Below are positions 15,942 to 25,357 of a DNA stretch of 64,000 nt, piece after piece. The position numbers and the translations under genes were made by a program. This DNA comes from Stieleria magnilauensis (GTDB lineage Bacteria > Planctomycetota > Planctomycetia > Pirellulales > Pirellulaceae), in assembly GCA_007753675.1 (NCBI GenBank), contig CP036432.1:8186233-8250232 (forward strand), written 5' to 3'. The notes beneath the pieces were generated by a model, which saw only the letters and a program-made list of their open reading frames with translations, did no database searches and was not told where the DNA came from. Position 1 is the stretch's first letter. Each line of letters starts with the position of its first letter.

Positions 15942-18548
15942 TCACCGAGCCTCATTCGCGGCGCGCTGTGCCGATGCAGGGTCGGCACCTCGCGCCGTGT
16001 TGCCTGCAGTCTCATAGGTTGCCTCGGCGGTCGCCTCGGCAGCGTCCGCGCTGCGGTTGAGTACGTCCAGCATCTTTTCAAGGAGCTCGTTGTTCTTGGC
16101 CAGGATGTCTCGCTCGATTGGTGACAGACTTCCGTCTCGCCTGAACGTCTCGGTCTGCTCTCGCTGGATCCGCTGGAGATCTCGATATGCTCCCTGGACC
16201 TCTCGACGTGGGAACACGCTCAGATCAGCGAGCAGCTTCTCGTTAGCCGCAGCGGCCTGCTTGAAGGCTTGAGCCTCACGTAGCTCTCTGTCGGGGATCT
16301 CGGCGAGCGGTCGGTCGACCGTGATCTTCGATCGGATCCCGAGAGTCTCGGCACCGTCACTGACTTCGATCTGTTTGGTGTGATATCGCCGCTGTTGTCG
16401 CTGCAGGAAGTCATGAGCGCGTACCACGTTCTGCAAATCGCTTCCGCCGAATCCGTCACGCTCGATCGAACCACCAAACCCCAGCCATTCCATTAGCGGA
16501 TTAGGTCGATAGCCCTTGGCCAGCAGATCAACCGACTCTCCCATCGTGTCCTCGGTCGCCTTGACCGCTGATTTGACGATGTCGAGCGAAGCTTGCGAGA
16601 CTGCCTTGCCTGTCGCGTCCAGGGTCGCGAGTTCACCCGCAGACTCACCGGATTTTGAAGCCTTACTGACGTTCATCGGGAGCGTCGGCTGCAGGCCGGC
16701 TTGTTGCTTGATCAGCGTAGCCGCGTAGCTTCCGGCCTCCGCCCCCGACATCTGCGACCAGATGTCTTTGCGGGTTCTCATGACGTCTTGGAAGACTTCT
16801 CCACCGCGAAGCAGATCCTCGATTACGCCCTTGAACGTCGCGTCCCCGAAGGCCCCAGAAACAGCCTGGAAGTCGTCCTGCAGTTTCATTCGGTGGATCG
16901 CCTGGAGACGCGCCAGCGGCGTGCCTGGGGCCTGCCCCTTGAATCTCTTCAGGACCTCAGGCCTCGCGAAGTACTCGTCGAGCTTGCCGGCCATCTGGGC
17001 CGCGAACGTGCTGGACCGATCGCCTGCATCGTCGCCGGTTTTCTGCGATGCCGCGCCGGCGATCGCAAGGGCATCGAACGCCCCGATCGCGGACGCCATC
17101 TTGCCGCCATCTGACGCGAGAGCACCTGACGCCAGAGCACGCGGCGCGGTCTTTGCAAACGATCCCAGGTCAGTTACCCCTGACCCCTTCATGCCCGCGA
17201 TGATCGCAGAAGCCGTGTTTCGTACGGCTGACGCGTCGTCCTGCTGCCCGCTGGCTTTCATCGCGCCGGCAACGGCCTTGGCAAACTCGCTGATCGAATC
17301 GGGCGATAATTGCATCACCTCAGCGGATGCCGCCATGACCTCTTTGATTACTTCGGGCTTGCTGACACCTGACGACATCACGATACCAGCTGCCTCGGCC
17401 AACTCCTTAACCCCGAGAAGTCCCGTGCCCGTGTCACCCGCAATCTTGCGCGGTGCCGCGTCGATCAAGTCGTTTTGCACCTCGGGTGCCAAGCCGGTGA
17501 GGTTCTGGAGCGCGGTCGCTTGGATCGTCGCGAGGTCCGTGTTTGCGTTTTTCGCGGCAGCACGCAGTTCGGCTTGGCGCTCGAGGGCCTTATTGACCTC
17601 GGTGATGGCAGTTCGGATGCCCTGCGTGACAGCCGCAACGCCACCGAGCGCCCCGGTCATCCTCGTCGCGAACAACAACCAAGACTTCGTTGACTTATCC
17701 GCAGCGCCGCTCAGTTCCTTCTGGACATTCGCGGCAACGGTGGCAGCCTGGGCGCTGAGGTTGCCCAGCGGCCCTACGATCTTCTTCATCGCGGCTTCGC
17801 TGACCGTTCCAGAAATGACGAATTCTCGCTTGACCTTGTCGGCGGCCTTCTGGCCTGCGGGACCGAGTGCTCGCAGCTCGTCAAGCGGTCCCTTGAATTC
17901 TTTCTCGACCGCTTCAAGCGATTGCTTGAACCGCTTCTCGATTGCGTTTGCCTGTCGCTCACCCTCTGGCCCGATCTTGCGCAATCGGGTCAGCATGTTT
18001 TCGATCGATCGTTCACCGCCGGAACCAATCTTTGAGAGATCCGAATTCGCGGCATCGACAACAGCCTGCATCTCGGGGCTGATGCGTGAGATGTTTCGTA
18101 CGATCGAATCGACGTTGCGTTTGTTTTGCTTTGCGGCCTTCTCCATCTCGGCGGCTTCGGCAGCCTTCTTCAGCTTCTGCCGCATACGCTCAAGCTGACC
18201 CTCGGTGAGGCTCGTCGTCTGCCGCAATTGATCAATCGTTTGATCGATCTTTTCGAAGGCCCCGCGAGAGACTCCCGTCTCTTTGGCCAGCTCCTTGAAC
18301 TGATCCCGCACGGACTTGGGCAATCCCGCGAGATTGCGACCGGCTTTCCCGACGACCTTATCGAGATCGACAATCGCCGCGTCTGTCTTCTTGACTGCCG
18401 CCACAGCTTCGGCAGCAGCCTTCTTCGCGTGTTCGCCGAACGCGCCGATCGATTTGGTCAGTTGGCCTTGGGCCTTCTCTGATTTTTGGAACGCTTGGAC
18501 TAGGTCTTTCTCGTCGCCCTTCAATTTCACGACAATTTGTTCGCTCAT
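15942..18548 (-). CDS. Tape-measure-like phage tail protein
   Basis: 868 residues, the last and largest gene of the leftward phage operon. The first 300 residues are long amphipathic/coiled-coil helices ('MSEQIVVKLKGDEKDLVQAF'). An Ala/Gly-rich hydrophobic region follows around residues 290-500 ('FATRMTGALGGVAAVTQGI', 'KELAEAAGIVMSSGVSKPEV'), then a charged C-terminus. This is the pattern of tail tape-measure proteins, which set tail length and pass DNA. Its start overlaps the stop of the upstream gene. No other tail protein is recognisable, so function is uncertain. Confidence 0.65.
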   Translation of the reverse strand: MSEQIVVKLKGDEKDLVQAFQKSEKAQGQLTKSIGAFGEHAKKAAAEAVAAVKKTDAAIVDLDKVVGKAGRNLAGLPKSVRDQFKELAKETGVSRGAFEKIDQTIDQLRQTTSLTEGQLERMRQKLKKAAEAAEMEKAAKQNKRNVDSIVRNISRISPEMQAVVDAANSDLSKIGSGGERSIENMLTRLRKIGPEGERQANAIEKRFKQSLEAVEKEFKGPLDELRALGPAGQKAADKVKREFVISGTVSEAAMKKIVGPLGNLSAQAATVAANVQKELSGAADKSTKSWLLFATRMTGALGGVAAVTQGIRTAITEVNKALERQAELRAAAKNANTDLATIQATALQNLTGLAPEVQNDLIDAAPRKIAGDTGTGLLGVKELAEAAGIVMSSGVSKPEVIKEVMAASAEVMQLSPDSISEFAKAVAGAMKASGQQDDASAVRNTASAIIAGMKGSGVTDLGSFAKTAPRALASGALASDGGKMASAIGAFDALAIAGAASQKTGDDAGDRSSTFAAQMAGKLDEYFARPEVLKRFKGQAPGTPLARLQAIHRMKLQDDFQAVSGAFGDATFKGVIEDLLRGGEVFQDVMRTRKDIWSQMSGAEAGSYAATLIKQQAGLQPTLPMNVSKASKSGESAGELATLDATGKAVSQASLDIVKSAVKATEDTMGESVDLLAKGYRPNPLMEWLGFGGSIERDGFGGSDLQNVVRAHDFLQRQQRRYHTKQIEVSDGAETLGIRSKITVDRPLAEIPDRELREAQAFKQAAAANEKLLADLSVFPRREVQGAYRDLQRIQREQTETFRRDGSLSPIERDILAKNNELLEKMLDVLNRSADAAEATAEATYETAGNTARGADPASAQRAANEAR

Positions 18549-19057
18549 CAGTTCCCCTTCCTCAGTTCATCTTGCAGTGCTTTCTCGAAGACATCAGCCA
18601 AGGTCTTCCGCTCGGCCTTGGTGGTTCGCAGGAACTCATCCCGCATGTTGATGTCTGTGAATTTGGATTTACGGTTCAAGCCGCGCGCTTGCGGATACTT
18701 CACTTGGACTTCTCCACCATCGCCATCGGTGAGGATTCCAGACACGGCGTCAACGCGATGCGTCTCGGTCGACTGGCGAGTCTTGCCGGAGAACTCGAGC
18801 GGGCGCGTGTGGCCCTTCAGCTTCAGCTTCCGACCAAGGTACGACTGTTTGAACTCTTTGGACGCGCGGTCGAAACTCTCGCCAGCACGGGGCAGATAGC
18901 CTGCCTCTTTTGCATGCTTCTCTGTGAACCGTCGATCCTTAAGTCGCTCGTGGAAGGTATCACCCATCTTACGGTAGGCGTTCGTCGCAGCGAGTCCCGC
19001 GCGGTCCCTTGCGGCCTGCACGGCATCGCCGATGATCTTGGCGTTGGCAAAACTCAT
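18548..19057 (-). CDS. Hypothetical phage-operon protein
   Basis: 169 residues from the ATG at 19057, which overlaps the upstream stop (ATGA). The longer upstream frame is discarded because it overlaps the preceding gene. It is basic, with 'AKIIGDAVQAARDRAGLAA' and a Lys-rich middle. Position before the tape-measure gene suggests a tail-completion or tail-assembly factor, but no motif is visible. Confidence 0.6.
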   Translation of the reverse strand: MSFANAKIIGDAVQAARDRAGLAATNAYRKMGDTFHERLKDRRFTEKHAKEAGYLPRAGESFDRASKEFKQSYLGRKLKLKGHTRPLEFSGKTRQSTETHRVDAVSGILTDGDGGEVQVKYPQARGLNRKSKFTDINMRDEFLRTTKAERKTLADVFEKALQDELRKGN

Positions 19058-19533
19058 TGTTCGCCCCCAACGGTAGCGCGGGGCTGTTCCCAATGCCGCG
19101 TACGGAATTTCATTCCGTCGAGTTCCTTTTGAAGAGGTCGCATCTTGGCCTCGATCTCGATTCTCTCGCGACCCCTTGCTTGTTCGCGCTGACGCTGCAG
19201 GCGGTCCAGTTCCTTCTCGAGGTTCTTCATTTGCTCCTTGACGCCTGCGTGTTTCGCATCGCCGTGATCGGACGGGTTGCGAAGCTCCGATGACCATGCA
19301 GCAGGGCGTTTGCTTGGGACATCGGGTGCCGCAGGATCAAGACCGTACGGGAGCTCTCGCCGGCCCTGCTCGAGCAGGTAGGCGTTTGCGTCGACGTATT
19401 CGGTGAGCGACTCCCATCCAGCTGCCTTCAGGGCCTTCTCGTTTCGGATCCCTTCGCACGCGAGCGCGAAACGAACGGGGCTCTTGAATTCGTGAACCGA
19501 TCCGGCCCAGCGTGTGATTTTCTTCTTGCTCAT
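19054..19533 (-). CDS. Hypothetical phage-operon protein with coiled coil
   Basis: 159 residues. The C-terminal half ('KEQMKNLEKELDRLQRQREQ' onward) is a strong coiled coil. The N-terminal half has 'TRWAGSVHEFKSPVRFALAC'. The start and stop overlap both neighbours by ATGA, so it is one tightly coupled unit with the genes on each side. No family was recognised. Confidence 0.6.
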   Translation of the reverse strand: MSKKKITRWAGSVHEFKSPVRFALACEGIRNEKALKAAGWESLTEYVDANAYLLEQGRRELPYGLDPAAPDVPSKRPAAWSSELRNPSDHGDAKHAGVKEQMKNLEKELDRLQRQREQARGRERIEIEAKMRPLQKELDGMKFRTRHWEQPRATVGGEQ

Positions 19534-19895
19534 TGGTTTCTCCCTTGAAAATGGATAGAGGTCTTGCCGACGAAGTGCCGGCGTTTCGTTGGTTTGTTGT
19601 GATCGCCGAGTGGAAACGGCTTCACTTTTCGTTGCCGCAAGTCATCGCGGATGTCTCGGCCGGAGATCTCGGCAGTTGCGTCGAAGTCGATCGCGATCTC
19701 GGTGGTGCCGGGCTTGATCTTCATCACGACGAGAGAGACACCGATATCGTCACGAACAGCCTCAAGATCGTCGCCAGTGACTCGCACAGCTTCGTTTGGG
19801 GCAAACTCCATGGTTCGCAACACGTTGCCGTCAGCATCGCGTACAGAGCGTCTGAACGGCGTTCGTTTTCGTTTTGGGTGAAGCATCAGGATCAT
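19530..19895 (-). CDS. Hypothetical phage-operon protein after large terminase
   Basis: 121 residues from the ATG at 19895, overlapping the terminase stop; the upstream extension is a shadow of the terminase. Contains 'LHPKRKRTPFRRSVRDADG' and a beta-rich middle. In ordinary phages a portal gene would sit here. This protein is far too small for a portal, so it marks where the head genes are missing. Confidence 0.6.
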   Translation of the reverse strand: MILMLHPKRKRTPFRRSVRDADGNVLRTMEFAPNEAVRVTGDDLEAVRDDIGVSLVVMKIKPGTTEIAIDFDATAEISGRDIRDDLRQRKVKPFPLGDHNKPTKRRHFVGKTSIHFQGRNQ

Positions 19896-21880
19896 TGGTT
19901 GTTGACCACGTATCGGGGTTCTCGGATGAAGGATGCCCCTGGGCCGCGCGAGGCCTCGAGTCGGCGATTGGCCTTGGCTGCAAGTCCTTCGCGTTTCGGT
20001 TTGTGCTTTGGTGCAATGGGGCGTGTTGTAGTTGTCGTGCGGCGCGGTCGCGCGTTCATCGCCCAATCACCTCCTACGTACGCCTCAATGCCGACGCGGG
20101 CGTACCGCACTGCATCGCGGAAGTCGACTGGCACGGTCATATCAATGCGGGCCCAAAGCCCTGTCTTGGGATCCCATGATTCGTTCAAGAGCTGCTCGAA
20201 CAGCGCTCGGCTTTCCGCCGCCCACATCGGGAAGATGATCGAGTTGCGGTCACCGGGCTTGCGATTGAACAAGGAATTGTTGAGCCAATCTTGGCTGATC
20301 GCGGTTCCAACCTTGACTAATTGCAGACCGTTAATCGCGCGGGCCTGTTTGCGGTCAACGTTGTTGTTCGCGTCGACGTTCGATCGGACAAAGAACGCAC
20401 CATTGAATGATTTGGCGTTCATTCCCATGCTTGGCCAGACGAAGGGGCCGCGCTCGTTGTTCATGTCTCGACAGTTGTCGATCACCTCGTCCTTGCGGTT
20501 CCCATCTTTCGCATCGATCAGCGTCAGACTCGGTCGAATAGGTGAGTGCCCCTCGTGGTCGTATGACCGAGAGATCCACTCGGCAACGTCCGACCAAGTC
20601 GACACGGTGCCGAAGTCGATCAGGTGCCCGACCTTGTTGAGGTCCCAGGCGAACGTCACGCAGACGAAGTGATCGATCTGGACATCAACGGCACAGGTCA
20701 GCGCGAAGCATTGCTCGGGCACGGTCCCGCGCTCCCAAGTGCCAACACACAGCTTCGCCGCGAGACGCTCCCAAGACATACTGACGCGGATCGGCGCATA
20801 GGGCACGCCTTGCCACGAATTCCTGAAATCCTGTTCTTGCTCAGTCCCGACTTTCGTCACGCACTCTCTCGCGTAATCGGCGAACGTGAACGTCGGAGCG
20901 TACAGACGTGACAGGTTGAATGATTCGTCAGGTCCGTCGTTGTGCGGCGTGCCGGTCACGTTGCCGTTGACGTCGATCGATTCGCCAGGGGCTACCCATA
21001 CGCCTTTGCGTACCTGGGCGAGTCGGTGCTCATCACCCCACTCGACTTTGCAGCTGGAGCACACGTACACGGCTGATTTGTAGGCCCGTGACGGCGTGCT
21101 GGACCCGTCCTTGTCTCGGTCCCACCATAAACCGCCTGTTGACTTCTCGTGCGTCTCGTTGGCGTACAGCGGGCTGTAGTCGCCGCAGTGCGGACAAGGG
21201 ACGAAGTACGATCGATTGGTCCCTTGCTCGACCAGTCGGCTGATTGCACAGGTGCCCGCAAGGGTCGGCGTCGATTCCGCGAACACCTTTCTATCCGGTA
21301 TTTCAGATCCGCGCTGCAAGACCAAGTCGACCGGATCGGCTTCGTCGCTGTCGTCGCGGCTGTATTTGGAGATCTCCAAGAGGTGAAGATACTTGGGGTC
21401 GAGATCGCCCAAAGTGACCGGTGATCCCGACCAAGCACCGTGGGTGATGAATGTCGAAGCCCTACACTTCGTTGCGGCTCGCAGGTGCTTTGGTGGCAAG
21501 CCCGGTCGCGTCTGACTGTTCAGGTCAAGCATCGGCCAGAGACGGTCCTTTATTGTCTTGCGCAGTAGGCCCTCGGTCGGCGTGGCGATCAGCCCGGTGT
21601 CGGGCTCGCGGTGCTGCGCTGCAATGTGCAAACCAAGGTTGATCTCTGTTTTGCCCACTCGCGAGCACGCGCGGAAGAATACGCGGCGGACCTTGGGGTC
21701 ATCAAAAGCATCACAGATGCCCTTCAGGTACGGGTAGCTTGCACCGTCGAACGGATCCCCCTTGTGCGTCACTGCATACTGAGTAACCCATTCCCAGCTC
21801 GACATATGCTTGGGCGGGTCGAACGCGGTCAGTACCACTGGCGATAACGACAAGATCGGATCGGAAGCGCAGGTCAGCAC
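19892..21880 (-). CDS. Phage terminase large subunit, GpA type
   Basis: 662 residues, starting with GTG inside the end of the small terminase gene. N-terminal ATPase: 'RRVFFRACSRVGKTEINL' (Walker A), then 'GLIATPTEGLLRKTIKDRLW' and 'YLHLLEISKYSRDDSDEADP', with a GpA-type cysteine cluster 'CPHCGDY' and 'CSSCKVEWGDEHR'. C-terminal nuclease: 'FALTCAVDVQIDHFVCV' and 'TLIDAKDGNRKDEVIDNCR'. The lambda-GpA class cuts cos-type sites and powers packaging. It is of a different class from the element A terminase. Confidence 0.88.
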   Translation of the reverse strand: MLTCASDPILSLSPVVLTAFDPPKHMSSWEWVTQYAVTHKGDPFDGASYPYLKGICDAFDDPKVRRVFFRACSRVGKTEINLGLHIAAQHREPDTGLIATPTEGLLRKTIKDRLWPMLDLNSQTRPGLPPKHLRAATKCRASTFITHGAWSGSPVTLGDLDPKYLHLLEISKYSRDDSDEADPVDLVLQRGSEIPDRKVFAESTPTLAGTCAISRLVEQGTNRSYFVPCPHCGDYSPLYANETHEKSTGGLWWDRDKDGSSTPSRAYKSAVYVCSSCKVEWGDEHRLAQVRKGVWVAPGESIDVNGNVTGTPHNDGPDESFNLSRLYAPTFTFADYARECVTKVGTEQEQDFRNSWQGVPYAPIRVSMSWERLAAKLCVGTWERGTVPEQCFALTCAVDVQIDHFVCVTFAWDLNKVGHLIDFGTVSTWSDVAEWISRSYDHEGHSPIRPSLTLIDAKDGNRKDEVIDNCRDMNNERGPFVWPSMGMNAKSFNGAFFVRSNVDANNNVDRKQARAINGLQLVKVGTAISQDWLNNSLFNRKPGDRNSIIFPMWAAESRALFEQLLNESWDPKTGLWARIDMTVPVDFRDAVRYARVGIEAYVGGDWAMNARPRRTTTTTRPIAPKHKPKREGLAAKANRRLEASRGPGASFIREPRYVVNNQ

Positions 21881-22467
21881 GTCGCCACCTCTTCGCCATT
21901 GATCTTCAGCACGATCGCGTAATCGGTCGCGTCATCGATCGAGACGTTGAACGTCTGCTCGATGTCGGACTGCTCGACAGCCTGACCAGCGAGCACTGCG
22001 GCCTTCGTGCGGATCCCCTTCAATGCGGTTTCGATTTTCACGCTCAACTCTTCCGTGAATTGTTCTAGTTGCTCTGACGGTGCGAAGCCTGCCGATACCT
22101 TTTTAGGCAGCGCTCGAAACTGTCTTGCGGCCTCGCGGAACCAAAGCGAGGCAAACAGGTTGACCTGCTCTTCGGCAATGAGATTTCCGACAACGCGGTC
22201 GCGCTGATGGCTCTTGATGTCGGCCTCGGCGGTTCGCTTGCGTACATCTTGTCGGAGCAGTTCCTCTTGCAAGTCCGAAGCTTCGATCTGGTCGGGGCGC
22301 TTCGGTTGCAGGGCTCGCCATGCCGCGATAGCGTCGAGGTCGTATCGTCCGCGCGTTTCGAGTCCGGGACACCCCTTGACCTTCCATTCGCTGACGGTGC
22401 GCGAAGACACATTGAACGCGCTCGCAACTTCGGCGAGAGTCTTTGCGGTTGTAGCTGTAGCATCCAT
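21874..22467 (-). CDS. Terminase small subunit-like (Nu1-type) protein
   Basis: 197 residues. The N-terminal helix-turn-helix ('KTLAEVASAFNVSSRTVSEW' then 'KVKGCPGLETRGRYDLDAI') resembles Nu1/phage DNA-packaging small terminases. A helical region follows with 'LIAEEQVNLFASLWFREAA'. It overlaps the GpA-type large subunit by seven bases. An inverted repeat just upstream could be its recognition site. Confidence 0.72.
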   Translation of the reverse strand: MDATATTAKTLAEVASAFNVSSRTVSEWKVKGCPGLETRGRYDLDAIAAWRALQPKRPDQIEASDLQEELLRQDVRKRTAEADIKSHQRDRVVGNLIAEEQVNLFASLWFREAARQFRALPKKVSAGFAPSEQLEQFTEELSVKIETALKGIRTKAAVLAGQAVEQSDIEQTFNVSIDDATDYAIVLKINGEEVATC

Positions 22468-22482
22468 GCTTGCTCAAAAATG

Positions 22483-22542
22483 CCCGGTCGTGACAGTTGA
22501 GACGTCTCAGCCAAGATGACTGCCCAGCCTGCCACGACCGGG
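22483..22542. promoter_or_regulatory. Inverted repeat between regulator and small terminase
   Basis: CCCGGTCGTGACAG (22483-22496) pairs with CTGCCACGACCGGG (22529-22542), one mismatch, around a 32-base loop containing the perfect palindrome GAGACGTCTC (22499-22508). It is next to the small terminase, so it could be a cos/packaging site, an operator or a terminator. Confidence 0.5.
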
Positions 22543-22555
22543 TGATGATCACCGA

Positions 22556-22765
22556 TCAGGCCACTGGATCTGATGCGGTGATTTTTGTTCCCGACAATCG
22601 CTCAATCGCATCTCGCCGAAACCGAAGCGAGCCACCGACGCGCACTGCGGGGATGTCTCCTTTGTTCGCGAGTTTGCGCACCCCTGAATCTGAAAGCCGC
22701 AGAAATCGCGCGACTTCTTTGACGGTTAACAATGCTGGTGGGCTGTGTGTTGTTTCGGTCTTCAT
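22556..22765 (-). CDS. Excisionase-family helix-turn-helix protein
   Basis: 69 residues from the ATG at 22765. The core 'LTVKEVARFLRLSDSGVRKL' with 'ANKGDIPAVRVGGSLRFRRD' is a classic AlpA/excisionase winged helix (HTH_17). It is the first gene of the leftward operon upstream of the terminases, so it may control late genes. Confidence 0.78.
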   Translation of the reverse strand: MKTETTHSPPALLTVKEVARFLRLSDSGVRKLANKGDIPAVRVGGSLRFRRDAIERLSGTKITASDPVA

Positions 22766-23217
22766 GACACCATTGTGAGATACGCGATATTGGCTGCATC
22801 CAAATCCTAGAGCCGCAATTCCGTCTGTCCGCGAAGTACGTCCTATATGCGAAAAAAATACTGATAAAGCAGTGATAGAGGAGCGACCGAGGCGTTTTGG
22901 CGCGAGCCCCGTGACACGTCTGGTCAAAGACTGATGAAGAAGGCCAAAAATTTTTAGGCGTCGGCGAGAACGCTTCGGACACGCCCTCGCAATGGCACCC
23001 CCGCCGCCCTCCGGAGGACCCGCAGACCATCTCAGAGGCCTTCAGGTGGCCCCTCGCGGCCTGCGATCGGGTGCGATGATCACGCGAACCATGGCGGACA
23101 TGGAGCGTGTCAGGCGCGGACCAGGACTGTTGTATACAACACCAGCATCCACTAAAAATGCGATCCGATTATCAGCCACGCGTCTCGACCTTCGCTTTTG
23201 CATCTCAAAGCTGAGCC
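22766..23217. other. Divergent intergenic region between regulator and OLD nuclease
   Basis: About 450 bp with an AT-rich stretch (22845-22870) and AAAAATTTTT at 22946-22955. Promoters for both divergent units are expected here. No convincing gene is seen. Confidence 0.5.
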
Positions 23218-25173
23218 TTGCCCCATATCGAACGAGAGCCTGTGAACAAGATTGAAGAAATATTGATACCAGAACAAGTAGCGAACGATTACGCTTCTGG
23301 AGATCCCTTGGGCGCAATTGGGAAGATCCGAAGGCTAAATGTTTTTGTTGGGCCAAACAACTCTGGCAAAAGCCGATTTCTCAGAGAGTTGTTTGTACAG
23401 GGAAAGAATCTACGGATCTCGACTGGCAATTCTCTTGAAACTGAGGCCCGCGAGCTGTCCCGTGAGGCACTGAATTTCTTGAACGCCGTTGATGCAGACA
23501 AGCATATTCACAAGGCGCTTCATGAAGAAGCCAGGCAGGTTCTGAGTAGTACAGCATGTGTATTTGATCCATGCGCAAGTTATCCGGCTCCCATCGACCG
23601 GAACCCCGCTGGTCTAACGCAGATAGCTAGTAAGATTCATGACACGTTCCGCTCGCTCGCCCCAGGGTCTCCATGGATCGAAGCAGCCGAAAAGTTTCGC
23701 GATATCTTTCAATGCATCAAGAAACTTTCACGCGAGAGGAAAAAAGAAGTTTCGGAGGAAGACGACAAAACGAATCCTTTTGCGGAAGCAATAAGCGTCT
23801 ACGTTCCCACGCTGCGGGGAATGCGCATGCCTTTCGATAGTGATAATGCAAAATACAGATATTTTGATCGAACGTGGTCAGACTACTTCCAGGAACGAAG
23901 CCAAGACCTTGGTCTTAGTAAGTCCAAGGACTTTGATGCCGCACGCAAATCACACTGCGGAACGCGAATTACAACCGGTCTAGATTTCTACGGATTCTTG
24001 ACCGATCACCTGCTCGGCTCTTTGGCCGAGCGTCAGTTTGTCTCCGAATATGAGCAATACTTGTCGCAAGTGTTTTTTGAGGGCGAGCCCGTGGCGTTGA
24101 TCCCAAGACGCGAACACGACACGGTAAACATCAGGATTGGAACCGAGGCCGAACGCCCGATCCAAAATCTTGGAGACGGCCTTCAGCAGCTCATCATAAT
24201 CACGCTGCCACTATTTCAGCACAAAGACAAGCCGCTCTTGTTGTTTGTGGAAGAGCCCGACCTCTTTTTGCACCCAGGATTCCAGAAGGTGTTTATCGAC
24301 TCAGTTCTACAAGACAAGGAACGGGAGCTATACGTCTTCGTCGCAACGCACTCGCCGCAGTTCCTCGACATCACCTTGTCAGAAGTCGACTGCTCAGTCT
24401 TTCGATTTAGCAAAGACCACGCTGAGGGCAACCATCCGGAACGCGACCCGCATTTCACGATCCAATGTGCATCCCAAGGCGACAGGGAGTTGCTGACGTA
24501 TCTGGGCGTCAAGCCATCATCGTATATGTTCTCCAATTGCACGATCTGGGTGGAAGGGATTACGGATCGACTTTACTTCTCGCGGTTCATCGAGATTGTC
24601 CTCAATAGCACGGGAGATACGTACATCGAAAACCTTCATTATTCCTTTGTCGAATACGGTGGTGGGAACATTACTCACTGGTCATTTCTCGACGAGGATG
24701 GAATCGACGTGGAGCGGTTGTGCTCAAAACTGCTCCTCATTAGCGATGAGGACAACGCAAGGGCTGGCTCGGCGAAGGCACGCCGCCAAGAAGCATTGCG
24801 TGACGCGCTCGGGGAGCGGTTCTTGCCCCTTACCGTACGGGAGGTCGAAAACTTGCTTTCACCTGACGTATTGCGCAGAGTGATCTATGACTACGAAGGC
24901 GGTGAAGTTGAGCTAAACGACTTCAAACAAGCTGACTATTCGAAAAAGTACCTTGGATCGTTTATCGACGAAAAAGTCCTTGTCGACAGAACGAAGTCAT
25001 CGAGGTGCAGAGAACGTGGCACGGCATACGCAGGGAGCTCAGGGACAATCAAGTCCAAGGTTGAGTTTTGCAAGAAGGCGCTTAGGCACCTAAAAAGCAT
25101 GGATGACCTGAGCGACGACGCAAAGAAAATCACTGAACGAATTATTGGCTTCATCCGTGACGAAAACGCCTGA
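23218..25173 (+). CDS. OLD-family ATPase-nuclease (putative defence)
   Basis: 651 residues. Walker A 'VGPNNSGKS' (about 45-52), Walker B 'LLLFVEEPDLFLHPGFQ', and 'ATHSPQFLDI' with the switch His, as in SMC/OLD ATPases. The C-terminal third is a TOPRIM nuclease: 'CTIWVEGITDRLYFSRF' (Glu), 'LLLISDEDNARAG' (Asp-x-Asp type) and a conserved 'VREVENLL'. It is a stand-alone class 1-like OLD gene; no UvrD-like partner as in Gabija is adjacent. The start is a TTG; a GTG at 23242 is possible. It is AT-rich and rightward inside a leftward phage region, so it is probable anti-phage cargo. Confidence 0.82.
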   Translation: MPHIEREPVNKIEEILIPEQVANDYASGDPLGAIGKIRRLNVFVGPNNSGKSRFLRELFVQGKNLRISTGNSLETEARELSREALNFLNAVDADKHIHKALHEEARQVLSSTACVFDPCASYPAPIDRNPAGLTQIASKIHDTFRSLAPGSPWIEAAEKFRDIFQCIKKLSRERKKEVSEEDDKTNPFAEAISVYVPTLRGMRMPFDSDNAKYRYFDRTWSDYFQERSQDLGLSKSKDFDAARKSHCGTRITTGLDFYGFLTDHLLGSLAERQFVSEYEQYLSQVFFEGEPVALIPRREHDTVNIRIGTEAERPIQNLGDGLQQLIIITLPLFQHKDKPLLLFVEEPDLFLHPGFQKVFIDSVLQDKERELYVFVATHSPQFLDITLSEVDCSVFRFSKDHAEGNHPERDPHFTIQCASQGDRELLTYLGVKPSSYMFSNCTIWVEGITDRLYFSRFIEIVLNSTGDTYIENLHYSFVEYGGGNITHWSFLDEDGIDVERLCSKLLLISDEDNARAGSAKARRQEALRDALGERFLPLTVREVENLLSPDVLRRVIYDYEGGEVELNDFKQADYSKKYLGSFIDEKVLVDRTKSSRCRERGTAYAGSSGTIKSKVEFCKKALRHLKSMDDLSDDAKKITERIIGFIRDENA

Positions 25174-25357
25174 ACGGTCGGTAGTGCGGGTGGGATTTTC
25201 CTGCTGCATTAGTTTGAGCTGAGCCTTGGTGCTCGCTCGGCCTGAGGGGCCTATGTTTAGGCCATCGCTCTGGTCGTTTGTCCGTTGGCCGATCTCGGGC
25301 AGCAATTTCACCAGCCTCCAATCGCGGCGTTCGTTGCCGCGACTAAGTTCGACAACT

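Noticed and set aside
16762..18198. 478-residue rightward ORF
   Set aside because: Antisense shadow of the tape-measure-like gene.
23218..25173. Gabija system
   Set aside because: Gabija needs a UvrD-like GajB next to GajA; the adjacent genes are an SHD1 protein and a helix-turn-helix regulator.
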